DNA of 64,000 bases from Chitinophagaceae bacterium (lineage in GTDB: Bacteria > Bacteroidota > Bacteroidia > Chitinophagales > Chitinophagaceae), in contig JADKJV010000009.1 of assembly GCA_016720825.1 (NCBI GenBank), positions 1 through 64,000 on the forward strand. The letters run 5' to 3'. A program made the translations under genes and the position numbers. This document shows positions 1-8,921 of the stretch, one piece after another. Numbering within the stretch: the stretch's first letter is position 1; each line of letters begins with the position of its first letter. The notes below the pieces were generated by a model. It did no database searches and was not told the DNA's origin. It worked only from the letters and a program-made list of their open reading frames with translations.

Positions 1-42
1 CGATTGATTTTTTTGTTTCCGTTTCTTTTGAAAATTAGGCCG

Positions 43-228
43 GGGGCTAAAGCCCCGCAACAGTTTTCATCTAATTTCTTCTTTTAAGAAATAGCCTCCG
101 GGACTTTAGTCCCCTTACTGCTTTTGCTACAGACCACCATTTTATACTTACTGGCAAGCAGTTTGCCATATCTCTCATTAGTTTTTCATGCTCCCAGTCT
201 ACACGGTTGCCCCGGGTTTCAACCCGGG
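43..228. repeat. three short GC-rich intergenic palindromes
   Basis: Three hairpins of similar design lie in the gene-free left end. At 43-56 GGGGCT pairs with AGCCCC across AA. At 100-113 GGGACT pairs with AGTCCC across TT. At 211-228 CCCGGGTT pairs with AACCCGGG across TC. They have no adjacent T-run, so they are not obvious terminators; they resemble dispersed intergenic palindromes. Nothing else is recognisable in the first 270 bases. Confidence 0.6.
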
Positions 229-274
229 ACAAGGATTAACCCGGTCAATACCTAACAATTGATCCAATAAAAAA

Positions 275-298
275 AGAGTCCTGCAGAAGCAGGACTCT
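275..298 (-). terminator. rho-independent terminator of the T9SS protein gene
   Basis: A perfect 10-bp stem (AGAGTCCTGC with GCAGGACTCT, AGAA loop) lies 45 bases past the stop of the minus-strand gene. Read on the minus strand it is followed by a T-run (A-run at 267-274 on the plus strand). Confidence 0.85.
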
Positions 299-342
299 CA
301 GGTTCACGTTCCCTCATGAAACCTTAACTAACAATATTTTTA

Positions 343-1866
343 TTACATCTTGATGAATGCGGTAGTTACCGGAGCCTGGTCTTTATAAGATACACTGATC
401 ATATAACCGCCGGCATTCAGTTTACTGATATCGAGTTGCATTTTCTCGGTTGATTCGCTGACTGCAACACGGTTTACCAGTTGTCCCTGTAAACTCAGAA
501 CACTAACCTGGCTGGGATGGCTGCCGCTGCCGAGTGATACAGTGATGCTTTCACGGGCAGGGTTGGGATAAGCACTGATCTGCACCATGGAGCAACGGTT
601 AGTGGCCATAACAGTAGTTGAATAATATGATTCACCATCATGCATTACAGCTTTCACGCGGTAGAAAGAAGTAGCCGTAAATTTTTTATCGGTGAAGTTC
701 AGGGCACTGCCTGCACGTACCACACTGATTTCAGTGAACAGCTGCTGGTCTTCTGATTTTTCAATGCGGTATTCTTTAACCTGTGAAGCTTCAGGATCTG
801 TCCAGCCCAGCACAGGTGTGCAATTATTTACATCTACATTCAGGTTCAGGTAATGACCGGCCAGTACCTGGTTGGTATGGAATACACCGGGTGTGCCGGC
901 GAGATCAAAACCACCGCGGTTAGCATCAGTGGTGCGGGGAAAATAAGTATTGCTGTTCACATTCAGCAGTTGTGCGCTGGTAGTAGCGGTTACATCAGTA
1001 CCCATCAGGGCATAACCGTAAATTTTCTGCTGGCGGTGGATTCCGAGGTCGGCAAAACGGACAAACAGGGATTTTACACTCTGACTGTTGGAGTGTGTAT
1101 AAGGACGGAGTGTGTTATCGGCTACATCTTTTCTCATGATCACGCTTGACATAGAGAATAAAGTATTACCGAATGACCAGCTGTTAACGGTGATCACTTT
1201 ACCAAACGCCGTAGGGTTACCACTGGCGTCAATGGCTGTGATGGCGGCCATTTTGAAAGAGTTGTTACCACCGCGTTCTGCGATTACAAAACCGGCAAAC
1301 ATAGTATCGTTGGTGGAAACACCTGATAAGATCACGAAATCGGCGCGTTCTATATTATTATATACTTTATCGTCGGTTGAATCATTCAGGAACAGGTTGG
1401 GTACGCCCCTGTTTAAATAAGAATCCTTCATCACCTTCTGCATATAGTTACTGCTGGCAGCAACCGGGAAACCTACAGGCATCGGGATCTGGTAAGAACC
1501 ATTGTCAATGCTGTTGGGGCCCTGGCAGTATACCATTTGTTTGTTGCCACCGGTGGGTTCCCATGCGTTGGCAACGCGGCGGAGGATTACCGTGTCAAAA
1601 TTCTTGTAACGGATGTAGGTTTTACCTGACATCGTGAAATCAACCAGGTTCACATTACTGGTATTGTTATACTTAACGGTATAACCGGTTGTGGGATTAA
1701 CACTGTTATATGACCTTGCATGGGAAACAACCGACTGGGTGGAGGTTCCGCCTGAAAGAGTCAGGTTACTAACAGTTGAAAAGTTGTTAATGGGCGTCTG
1801 GCTGCCTGCGTTGAGGCATAAAGCTGCTAAAAACAGCACCAGGGATAAGTGTTTTCTGGGTGTCAT
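343..1866 (-). CDS. secreted protein with T9SS type A C-terminal sorting domain
   Basis: A 507-residue exported protein. Residues 1-23 form a signal peptide (basic MTPRK start, hydrophobic core, cut near GSQ). The last ~80 residues form a Por_Secre_tail-type sorting domain: the AYPNPA motif opens it, then a beta-sandwich containing LQGQLV and GGYMISV. This domain directs type IX secretion and is then cleaved. Before it lies a fibronectin-III-like stretch (VLGWTDPEAS, EYRIEKS, FYRVKAV). The N-terminal ~330 residues are Ser/Thr/Asn-rich beta structure of unknown function. It is transcribed alone, from a TAnnTTTG box to a strong hairpin terminator. The secretion assignment is firm; the role at the cell surface is not known. 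Confidence 0.85.
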   Translation of the reverse strand: MTPRKHLSLVLFLAALCLNAGSQTPINNFSTVSNLTLSGGTSTQSVVSHARSYNSVNPTTGYTVKYNNTSNVNLVDFTMSGKTYIRYKNFDTVILRRVANAWEPTGGNKQMVYCQGPNSIDNGSYQIPMPVGFPVAASSNYMQKVMKDSYLNRGVPNLFLNDSTDDKVYNNIERADFVILSGVSTNDTMFAGFVIAERGGNNSFKMAAITAIDASGNPTAFGKVITVNSWSFGNTLFSMSSVIMRKDVADNTLRPYTHSNSQSVKSLFVRFADLGIHRQQKIYGYALMGTDVTATTSAQLLNVNSNTYFPRTTDANRGGFDLAGTPGVFHTNQVLAGHYLNLNVDVNNCTPVLGWTDPEASQVKEYRIEKSEDQQLFTEISVVRAGSALNFTDKKFTATSFYRVKAVMHDGESYYSTTVMATNRCSMVQISAYPNPARESITVSLGSGSHPSQVSVLSLQGQLVNRVAVSESTEKMQLDISKLNAGGYMISVSYKDQAPVTTAFIKM

Positions 1867-1883
1867 GGGTACGAATTACTTAG

Positions 1884-1891
1884 CAAAACTA
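1884..1891 (-). promoter_or_regulatory. Bacteroidota -7 box (TAGTTTTG) for the T9SS protein gene
   Basis: On the minus strand TAGTTTTG matches the TAnnTTTG consensus of the Bacteroidota primary sigma factor, 17 bases before the start codon. The same octamer at the same distance precedes the divergent ABC ATPase gene. Confidence 0.55.
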
Positions 1892-2233
1892 CCTGCGGGT
1901 TCGTAATCTTGCAATAGAAAATATACGTTTCAGTTTACGACAAGATGAGGAGAATTACTTATTCCATTTTCAATGTGCTTCATTTTCAACGAAGTGAAAA
2001 TTTTGGTTTTACTAAGGCTTAACACTGATCAATGGCTGAGTGTATTTTATTTTCTATTTTTAAGTGTTAGTACCTATGCGTAATTTTCAGAGAATTGATC
2101 GTAAATAACCGTTTGAGGATAAAATTGCGAAGTAAAGGATGTAAGCATTGATCATTTGTCCCTGTTTACACCCGTTTCACCGTCTTTTTTCCCGCATTTA
2201 CCTAATCTCTGTGCTGCTATTTTTACGGAACCT

Positions 2234-2241
2234 TAGTTTTG
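2234..2241 (+). promoter_or_regulatory. Bacteroidota -7 box (TAGTTTTG) for the ABC exporter operon
   Basis: TAGTTTTG matches TAnnTTTG and ends 16 bases before the ATPase start, mirroring the box of the divergent gene. No clear -33 TTTG is visible. The rest of the 390-base divergent gap is AT-rich with no other recognisable element. Confidence 0.5.
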
Positions 2242-2257
2242 ACTAATAATATATAGT

Positions 2258-3184
2258 ATGAACCTGCTTGAACTGCATCATTTAAAAAAGTATTTCGCAA
2301 CACAGCGTGCTGTAGATGACATCAGCCTGAATGTGGAGCGGGGAACCATCTTTGGTTTACTGGGCCCGAATGGCGCAGGTAAAACCACCCTGATCCGGAT
2401 GATCACCGGGATTTTTTACCCCGATGAAGGGGAGATTATTTTTGACGGCAAGTCTTTTGATCCGCTGAATGATGTGAGCAGGATTGGTTATATGCCCGAG
2501 GAAAGGGGTTTATATAAGAAAATGAAGATCGGGGAGCAGACGATGTACCTCGCCCAGTTAAAAGGCATGTCATCGAAAGAAGCGCTGACGAAAATCAAAC
2601 AGTGGTTTATCCGTTTTGAGATGGAGAGCTGGTGGAATAAAAAAGTGGAAGATTTGTCGAAGGGAATGTCGCAGAAACTGCAGTTTGTAACAACGGTGCT
2701 GCATGAACCGAAGCTGATCATCCTGGATGAGCCGTTCAGCGGACTGGATCCGGTGAATACCAATCTGATTAAGGATGAAATTTACAGGCTGGCGAAAAAC
2801 GGTGCAACAATTATATTCAGTACTCACCGGATGGAACAGGTGGAAGAGATCTGTGACCAGATCGTGCTGGTGAATAAGGGAAAAAAGATCCTGGATGGTA
2901 CAGTGAAGAATGTAAAACAGCAATTCAAGGAAAATTTATACCGGATAGGTACGGAAAGCCTCCCTCCTGCCCCGGCATTGTATGATATCACAGGTAAAGC
3001 AGATCACAGTATGATCATCCGTATCCGCGATGGAGTAACACATACGGATGTGCTGCGTCACTTGTTGAATAACAATGTGGATTTCCATGCATTTAATGAA
3101 ATCCTCCCTTCATTGAATGAAATTTTCATCAAACTGGTAGAAGGCACACCGACAGCCCGCCAGTTCCAACCTGTAACAGCTTAA
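2258..3184 (+). CDS. ABC transporter ATP-binding protein (ABC-2 type exporter)
   Basis: A 308-residue ATPase that powers the adjacent ABC-2 permease. Walker A is GPNGAGKTT (36-44), the signature is LSKGMSQ from residue 133, Walker B is LIILDEP (Asp157, Glu158) followed by the D-loop SGLDP, and the H-loop His lies in STHRM. The ~85 residues after the nucleotide-binding domain match the DUF4162-like tail found in NatA/YhaQ-type subunits. It starts the operon, with the permease 9 bases downstream. NatA-like Na+ export is only one option; the substrate cannot be read from sequence. Confidence 0.9.
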   Translation: MNLLELHHLKKYFATQRAVDDISLNVERGTIFGLLGPNGAGKTTLIRMITGIFYPDEGEIIFDGKSFDPLNDVSRIGYMPEERGLYKKMKIGEQTMYLAQLKGMSSKEALTKIKQWFIRFEMESWWNKKVEDLSKGMSQKLQFVTTVLHEPKLIILDEPFSGLDPVNTNLIKDEIYRLAKNGATIIFSTHRMEQVEEICDQIVLVNKGKKILDGTVKNVKQQFKENLYRIGTESLPPAPALYDITGKADHSMIIRIRDGVTHTDVLRHLLNNNVDFHAFNEILPSLNEIFIKLVEGTPTARQFQPVTA

Positions 3185-3193
3185 AAGATTACT

Positions 3194-4472
3194 ATGCGCA
3201 AGATCCGCCTCATTATAAAAAGAGAATACCTGACAAGAGTCCGGAAGAAAACTTTTATCCTCAGTACGGTTTTATTCCCGCTGCTCTACCTGGGTTTGAT
3301 TTTTGGTACCAGTTATATGGCAGCCAAAAGCGGGAAGAGCCTGAATATTGCATTGGTGGATTCATCCGGCTTTTTTACGCTGGAGCGGATCCAGGCTGAA
3401 TCACTTACTGACCATTCAAGCACCATCTCACTGGTAAAAAGCAGTCCGGAAGAACTGAAAACTACAGCAGCAAGCATGGGGTATGATGGGTACGTGGTAG
3501 TGCCGGCGGGAATTACGTGGAATAAACCGTTACCGGAACTGATTTTATATACAAACAGTACGATCAGTTTAGCAGGTGCGTTCCCGGTGCAGGATAAACT
3601 GAATAAGGTATGGATGCATGTGAAGAATGACAGTTTGCATCTGGATGAGGAGAAGATTCAGATTATGCAGGATTACGATGTGGAAATAACGCCCCGTAAC
3701 CTGAAAGATGAAAAAGCTGATTCGGGTATTGCGAGCCTGATTGGTACTTTTTCCGCGATTATGATTTACATTATCCTGATGTTATATGGTTCACAGGTGA
3801 TGATGGGTGTGATGGAAGAGAAAACGAACCGGATTGCAGAGGTGATTGTATCGTCAGTGAAACCATTCCAGCTGATGATTGGTAAGATTGTGGGGATTGG
3901 TTTAGTCTGCCTGACACAGATCCTGCTGTGGATCTCGTTCATCTTTGTAATATATAATGTAACAGCGGCCACCGGCAGCAGCAGTGGCATGAATGAGATG
4001 GTGGGCGGGATACAGAAAGTGTTTACATCCACCAATATGCCTTTGATATTGGGTTGTTTTATATTCTACCTCCTCGGTGGATTCTTTTTCTATGCTTCTC
4101 TTTTTTGCGGCCATTGGCAGTGCGGTGAATGAGGACATGCGTGAGGCGCAGTCGCTCAGTTTCCCGCTGATGATGCCAATTATCTTTTCGGTGGCCATGA
4201 TGGGTGTGGTGCTGAAAGACCCGACCGGCCAGGCGGCAGTATGGGGCAGTATCATTCCGTTTACATCACCGATTGTGATGATGACCCGTTTACCGTTTGG
4301 TTTAGGGGGCGCGGTACCGATCTGGCAGCTGGCGTTATCCATGGTTACGCTGGTGGCCGGTTTTGTATTCACCACCTGGTTTGCGGGTAAAATTTACCGC
4401 ACGGGTATCCTGATGTATGGCAAGAAACCCAGCTGGAAAGAGATGATCCGCTGGGCATTCCGGAAGAACTAG
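3194..4472 (+). pseudogene. ABC-2 type permease, split by a one-base frameshift
   Basis: Membrane partner of the upstream ATPase (NatB/YhaP-like). The first frame gives 312 residues: a cytoplasmic REYLTRVRKKTF start, a first membrane helix, a large extracytoplasmic loop, then three or so helices, ending out of frame at 4132. The second frame continues exactly where the first fails, with AAIGSAVNEDMREAQ and further helices, to 4472. The join lies in a T6 run (4101-4106). Removing one T gives a single 425-residue protein of normal family length. A sequencing indel is the simplest explanation; if real, the exporter is inactive. Confidence 0.85.
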
Positions 4473-4517
4473 CCGTAATTGTTAAAATTTTGCAGGGATT
4501 GGCGATTTGTTTTGCAA

Positions 4518-4556
4518 ATACGAATTTGCTCGTATATTTGATACGAAATCTTTCGT
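4518..4556 (+). promoter_or_regulatory. promoter with phased palindromic half-sites
   Basis: A TATATTTG -7 box (4533-4540) is overlaid by alternating half-sites: TACGA at 4519, TCGTA at 4530, TACGA at 4542 and TCGT at 4553, spaced 11-12 bases. They form nested palindromes, including ACGAAA-TC-TTTCGT (4543-4556) and TCGTAT-ATTTG-ATACGA (4530-4546). The arrangement looks like an operator for a dimeric repressor covering the start site. The regulator is not identifiable here. Confidence 0.5.
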
Positions 4557-4588
4557 GAGTGAAAGACATTATCAAAGCCATAAAAAAC

Positions 4589-5455
4589 ATGAGTATGAAA
4601 CCAACCTTAGTAAAAAGCACCCGCTGGGTGTTGTTTATTGCAGTAATCGCATTGACAGTTTCCCTGGTGTCGTGGGATTTCAAGCAATCCCCTTTGCAGG
4701 TAAAGTATGACCGTACGGATACGGTGCCGAAGACCAAATCCACTGAGCGTGAGAAAAAGATCCGTGACCTGGATGATGTGCTGGATGAGCTGAATGCTGT
4801 GGATATGGAAAAAGAGCTGGAGAAGGCCAAAGCGGAGATGAAGGAAGCGATGAAGAGTTTTGACAAGGACAAGATCAAATTTGAACTGGACAAGGCTATG
4901 CAGGAAATTGATGTGGAGAAGATGAAGAAAGAACTGGAAAAAGAACTGTCCAATGTAAACCTGCAGGAGATCAAACTGGAGATGGAGAAGGCGATGAAAG
5001 AAGCACAGGAATCATTAGCCAAAATAGATACAAAGAAAATCCAGGAGGAGATTAACCAGTCGCTGAAGTCCATCAACTTCGACAAACTGAAAGAAGAACT
5101 TGAACAGGTGAAGAAAATCAACCTGGACCAGTTTGACAAACAGATGGAAGAGCTGAAGGTGCAGATGGATAAAATCGGCCCTGAAATCAAAGAGAGCCTG
5201 GAAAGTGCCAAAAAAGAAATTGAAAAAGCCAAGGCCGAGATGAAGGAGTACAAATCTTTTGTTGACGGTCTTGATCAGGATGGTATTATCAGTAAGAAAG
5301 AGGAGTATGAAATTGTTTACAAGAACAATGAACTGACCATCAACGGCAAGCCTGCCACCAAAGAAGTGTACAGCAAGTACAGCAATTTCCTCAGCAAGCA
5401 CAAAAGCTTTACGATCAAAAAATCCGCAGACGATTTCAATATAGACCTCGACTAA
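4589..5455 (+). CDS. membrane-anchored coiled-coil protein, function unknown
   Basis: A 288-residue protein with one N-terminal membrane helix (WVLFIAVIALTVSLVSW), then about 190 residues of charged Lys/Glu-rich helix with repeated MEKELEKAK-like units typical of a long coiled coil, then a ~60-residue globular tail. The ATG at 4589 is preferred to a GTG at 4559 because the -7 box ends at 4540, leaving almost no leader for the GTG. It has its own operator-like promoter and a strong terminator, so it is separate from the ABC operon. It was not assigned to a named family; an envelope spacer or stress role is a guess. Confidence 0.8.
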   Translation: MSMKPTLVKSTRWVLFIAVIALTVSLVSWDFKQSPLQVKYDRTDTVPKTKSTEREKKIRDLDDVLDELNAVDMEKELEKAKAEMKEAMKSFDKDKIKFELDKAMQEIDVEKMKKELEKELSNVNLQEIKLEMEKAMKEAQESLAKIDTKKIQEEINQSLKSINFDKLKEELEQVKKINLDQFDKQMEELKVQMDKIGPEIKESLESAKKEIEKAKAEMKEYKSFVDGLDQDGIISKKEEYEIVYKNNELTINGKPATKEVYSKYSNFLSKHKSFTIKKSADDFNIDLD

Positions 5456-5490
5456 GAAAGGTGAGAGAGACGTGTGGCCATGAAAAAAGA

Positions 5491-5516
5491 ACCCCGGTGA
5501 TGCCGGGGTTTTTTGT
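5491..5516 (+). terminator. rho-independent terminator
   Basis: ACCCCGG pairs with CCGGGGT across a 4-5-base loop and is followed by TTTTTT, 36 bases past the coiled-coil gene stop. Confidence 0.85.
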
Positions 5517-5563
5517 GATTTGTTTCATTAGTTTGAAAATTTCTTTTTTTCTATACGGCTTAA

Positions 5564-5651
5564 AATACAATAACCGCAGAGACGCAGAGTCGCGGAGTTC
5601 GCAGCTTGTTTACCCTGCGAACTCTGCGACTCTGCGGTTATGAATTGTATT
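5564..5651. repeat. REP-like palindrome (AATACAATAACCGCAGAG family)
   Basis: The left arm begins AATACAATAACCGCAGAG and the right arm ends CTCTGCGGTTATGAATTGTATT. Between them the arms continue as near-perfect complements (CAGAGTCGCGGAGTTCGCAG against CTGCGAACTCTGCGACTCTG), so the 88-bp unit can fold into one long hairpin. Relatives occur at 7216-7339 and around the IS110 element. The rest of the 5456-5828 gap shows nothing else. Confidence 0.8.
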
Positions 5652-5828
5652 AGAAAGAAATAATCAGGATCTTCCCATTTTCCGGTAACCTGCCCCGGCT
5701 TTCTGAAGTCTAAACCCATATTTCTCTGTATATTGAATTAAACTATACAATAACCAGTACGGCATGGCCGTCTATGACCTTATACCTCCCACATTGTAAG
5801 CTTCTACAAACCAACCAACACATTGAAC

Positions 5829-7055
5829 ATGAAAAAAACAACACTTTCTTTCCTGGCCTCCTTTTTATTTATTTGCGCTGCTGCCCAGCAGGACAATAAA
5901 ATAACGATCGGGGTTATTGACAGCGTCCAGTCGAAAATCCTGAATGAACAAAGGAAAGTTTGGGTGTATTTGCCCAATGGCGGGCAGCCAGGCTCCAAAC
6001 AGCGGTATCCGGTTGTTTATTTATTGGATGGTGACGGGCATTTCCAATCAGTGGTTGGTATGATACAGCAGCTGAGCCAGGTAAATGGCAATACGATTTG
6101 CCCGGAGATGATTGTGGTGGGTATTACAAATACTGACCGCACAAGAGACCTGACTCCCACCCATGTGGATGCTGACCCGCCCTTTATGGACAGTGCATTT
6201 TCAAAAACATCCGGTGGCGGTGAACAGTTTGTTGCTTTTATTGAAAAAGAACTGATGCCGCATATTGATTCACTATATCCCACACAACCATTCAAGATGC
6301 TGATCGGGCATTCATTTGGAGGGTTGACTGCTGTTAACATTGCCGTGAATCACACCAAATTGTTCAACGCCTACATTTGTATAGACCCCAGCATGTGGTG
6401 GGATAAAATGAATTTTTTGAAAGCCACGAAGGATAAACTCGCAGCCAATAATTTTTCAGGCACTGCCATGTACTTAGGCATTGCCAATACGATGGATGCA
6501 AACATGGACATCAATAAAGTCCAGAGCGATACATCCACTGATACCAGGCATATCCGTTCTATTCTTGATTTGGATAAATTTATCAGCAGCCAGAAGCAAA
6601 ACGGGCTCAGGTACAGCAGCAAATATTACAATAACGATGATCATGGATCGGTACCGCTGATAGCTGAATACGATGGGTTACGTTTCATTTTCGAGAAGTA
6701 CCGGTTTAAACTTTCTTTTAAAGAATTTACAGATTCGACGGTTGATTTAGCGGCTAAGTATTCAGCCCATTACCTTGAAGTATCAAAACTGTTTGGCTAT
6801 AAAGTGTCCCCTGCTGAAAATATGATTAATGGCCTGGGGTATGAGTTTTTGCAGCAAAAGCAATTCACCAAAGCGGGCAGTCTTTTTAAAATGAATGTTG
6901 ACAATTACCCGGCAAGTGCGAATGTTTATGATTCTTATGGCGACTATTTCCAGGCCATTGGGAATAAACCCAGGGCGATAGAATATTTCAAAAAGGCGCT
7001 GGCGATAGAAGAAAACCCGGAGTCGAGGAAAAAATTGAATAAATTAATGGAGTAA
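5829..7055 (+). CDS. secreted alpha/beta-hydrolase (putative esterase family) with C-terminal TPR-like tail
   Basis: A 408-residue protein with a signal peptide ending at ICAAAQ. The catalytic domain is of the PF00756 putative-esterase type (enterochelin-esterase-like): VYLLDGDGH early, nucleophile Ser162 in GHSFGG, and a likely catalytic His in NDDHGSVP. Residues ~330-405 form a short helical repeat (VYDSYGDYF, AIEYFKKALAIEENPES) typical of TPRs. The ATG at 5829 is used; an in-frame TTG six bases earlier adds nothing. It stands alone between two REP-like palindromes. The substrate is unknown: siderophore, carbohydrate or other esters are all possible. Confidence 0.85.
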   Translation: MKKTTLSFLASFLFICAAAQQDNKITIGVIDSVQSKILNEQRKVWVYLPNGGQPGSKQRYPVVYLLDGDGHFQSVVGMIQQLSQVNGNTICPEMIVVGITNTDRTRDLTPTHVDADPPFMDSAFSKTSGGGEQFVAFIEKELMPHIDSLYPTQPFKMLIGHSFGGLTAVNIAVNHTKLFNAYICIDPSMWWDKMNFLKATKDKLAANNFSGTAMYLGIANTMDANMDINKVQSDTSTDTRHIRSILDLDKFISSQKQNGLRYSSKYYNNDDHGSVPLIAEYDGLRFIFEKYRFKLSFKEFTDSTVDLAAKYSAHYLEVSKLFGYKVSPAENMINGLGYEFLQQKQFTKAGSLFKMNVDNYPASANVYDSYGDYFQAIGNKPRAIEYFKKALAIEENPESRKKLNKLME

Positions 7056-7215
7056 AGCAAATCATTGTGGTTTGTAAGGCCTTTTTCTAATTCAGGCAAA
7101 GAAACTATTCAGAAGCCTGGTATATTACAACGAATAAGCATTGCCCGAAAGGGCAAATTGCTTTTGTTGACATTTCTAATCACAAGAAAATTAAATTTCT
7201 CTATTTAGCTTTTTG

Positions 7216-7339
7216 AATACATAACCGCAAAGACGCAAAGGCGCAGAGAAAATACAGAGATCTACTCATGTATAGGATCGTCATTTTAAGTGAACACGCT
7301 GCGACCTCCGCGGCTCCGCGTCTCTGCGGTTAATGTATT
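7216..7339. repeat. REP-like palindrome pair
   Basis: The left arm AATACATAACCGCAAAGACG and the right arm CGTCTCTGCGGTTAATGTATT are inverted copies separated by about 80 bases. It belongs to the same family as 5564-5651. The 424-base gap 7056-7479 holds no gene; an AT-rich stretch just before 7480 probably carries the next promoter. Confidence 0.75.
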
Positions 7340-7479
7340 TCCCCCATTTAATATAATTTCACTAACTTTTTTTCCATTGATATATCAAAAAAACCCACCA
7401 TGGCATTTTCATTCCTGAAAACATATTATATTTATAGCTACAGGGTTGGTTGCTTACTCACCCAAAACCAAAATAAAAT

Positions 7480-8877
7480 ATGAAACAAAAGGTCATCTTC
7501 CTGTTCCTCCCATTTTATGCAATTTTTGCCCATGCACAAACCGGCAATGTAGGTATCAACACCGTCACGCCGCAGGCCATGCTGCATGTAAAAGACAGCA
7601 GTGTTTTGTTTACAGGTCCCGGTACGATTCCTGTTACACCCGGCAATACACCCACAAGCGGGGGAGGTATAAGAATGATGTGGTACCCGGCTAAAGCTGC
7701 ATTCAGGGTGGGGCGGGTTACAAATGTCAACTGGAACAAGGATAGTATAGGTAGTTATTCTTTTGGAAGCGGAAATAATACAAGAGCTAAAGGAGACTAT
7801 TCTACGGCAATGGGAAAAGAATCAATAGCATCAGGAGAAAATTCCACGGCTTTAGGAAATATAACAGAAGCTACCGGGATTTCTTCAACGGCAATAGGTG
7901 AAAATACAGTTGCTTCTGGAGATGGATCTACGGCAATGGGTATTAGTACATTTGCCTCAGGGGATATATCTACAGCAATGGGTTATCTAACTGAAGCTTC
8001 AGCTAATTATGCTACTGCGATGGGTAGTTTCACCAATGCTACAGGTATTAGTTCTTCAGCCTTTGGTAGCGGCAACACTGCTTCTGGAGAAAATTCTACA
8101 GTGATGGGAGAATCTTCCAATGCTTCCGGAGTTTCTGCAACCGCAATTGGTAAAGATTTATCGGCAAGGGCATATAGTTCCTTAGCTATTGGACAATTTA
8201 ATGACCCAATTGCAAGCAGTTCCCAAACAACCTGGGTACTCACTGATCCACTTTTTATTATTGGCAATGGTATCAATTCCCTAAATAAAAATAATGCAAT
8301 CACCGTTTTAAAAAATGGGAAAACGGGTATCAACACAGTTGCTCCATTGGCAGGTTTACATATTGTAGCAGTAGACAATTCATTTGACCAGTCAATCCGC
8401 CTGGAAAGCGCCCTGGGCCCCGCCAGTTATTGCAATATTTTATATGATGGCTCATTAAAATTCAGGACTTCCGAGGCCACGGCCACTTATCAATGGAGAG
8501 ACAACTCCAGCAATACCAGAATGACCCTGACCAGTACAGGTAATCTCACTATTGACGGTACATTAACACAAAACAGCGATATGCTGCTTAAGAAAAATAT
8601 AACACCGCTCCAAAACAGCCTGGAGAAAATAACCCGTCTCAATGGCTATCAGTATAACTGGGCTGATGCAAACCGGGGCAAAGCTCTTCAAACCGGTGTG
8701 CTGGCACAGGAAGTGGAAAAACAAATGCCGGAATTAGTAATTACAGATACTGATGGGGACAAAGCTGTCAATTACAGCGGACTGCTTCCGTACCTGATAG
8801 AATCTGTAAAAGAGTTAAAGCGGCAAAATGAAGATTTGAAAAAGGAAATTGAGTTGCTGAAAGCAAACAGGCGTTGA
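7480..8877 (+). CDS. secreted YadA-head-like repeat protein with S74 intramolecular chaperone
   Basis: A 465-residue protein with a signal peptide ending FAHAQ. After a GNVGINTVTPQAMLHV module (common in Bacteroidota fibre proteins) come about nine ~14-residue repeats of the STAMG-x-x-T-x-ASG type (residues ~90-230), the left-handed beta-roll of trimeric YadA heads. The C-terminus is a peptidase S74 chaperone domain: NSDMLLKKNI with the Ser/Lys pair used for self-cleavage, GVLAQEVEKQMPELV, NYSGLLPYLIESV, then a terminal coiled coil. S74 domains drive trimer formation and then cut themselves off. Probable surface fibre or adhesin; its export route is unclear because no T9SS tail or autotransporter barrel is present. 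Confidence 0.85.
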   Translation: MKQKVIFLFLPFYAIFAHAQTGNVGINTVTPQAMLHVKDSSVLFTGPGTIPVTPGNTPTSGGGIRMMWYPAKAAFRVGRVTNVNWNKDSIGSYSFGSGNNTRAKGDYSTAMGKESIASGENSTALGNITEATGISSTAIGENTVASGDGSTAMGISTFASGDISTAMGYLTEASANYATAMGSFTNATGISSSAFGSGNTASGENSTVMGESSNASGVSATAIGKDLSARAYSSLAIGQFNDPIASSSQTTWVLTDPLFIIGNGINSLNKNNAITVLKNGKTGINTVAPLAGLHIVAVDNSFDQSIRLESALGPASYCNILYDGSLKFRTSEATATYQWRDNSSNTRMTLTSTGNLTIDGTLTQNSDMLLKKNITPLQNSLEKITRLNGYQYNWADANRGKALQTGVLAQEVEKQMPELVITDTDGDKAVNYSGLLPYLIESVKELKRQNEDLKKEIELLKANRR

Positions 8878-8921
8878 GTTCAGGGGATCACATATCTAAT
8901 ACAAAGTGACAAAATAAAAAT

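Noticed and set aside
4077..4132. Programmed ribosomal frameshift in the ABC permease
   Set aside because: The T6 run could slip, but no stimulatory structure is evident and the same one-base defects occur in unrelated genes, so an assembly error is simpler.
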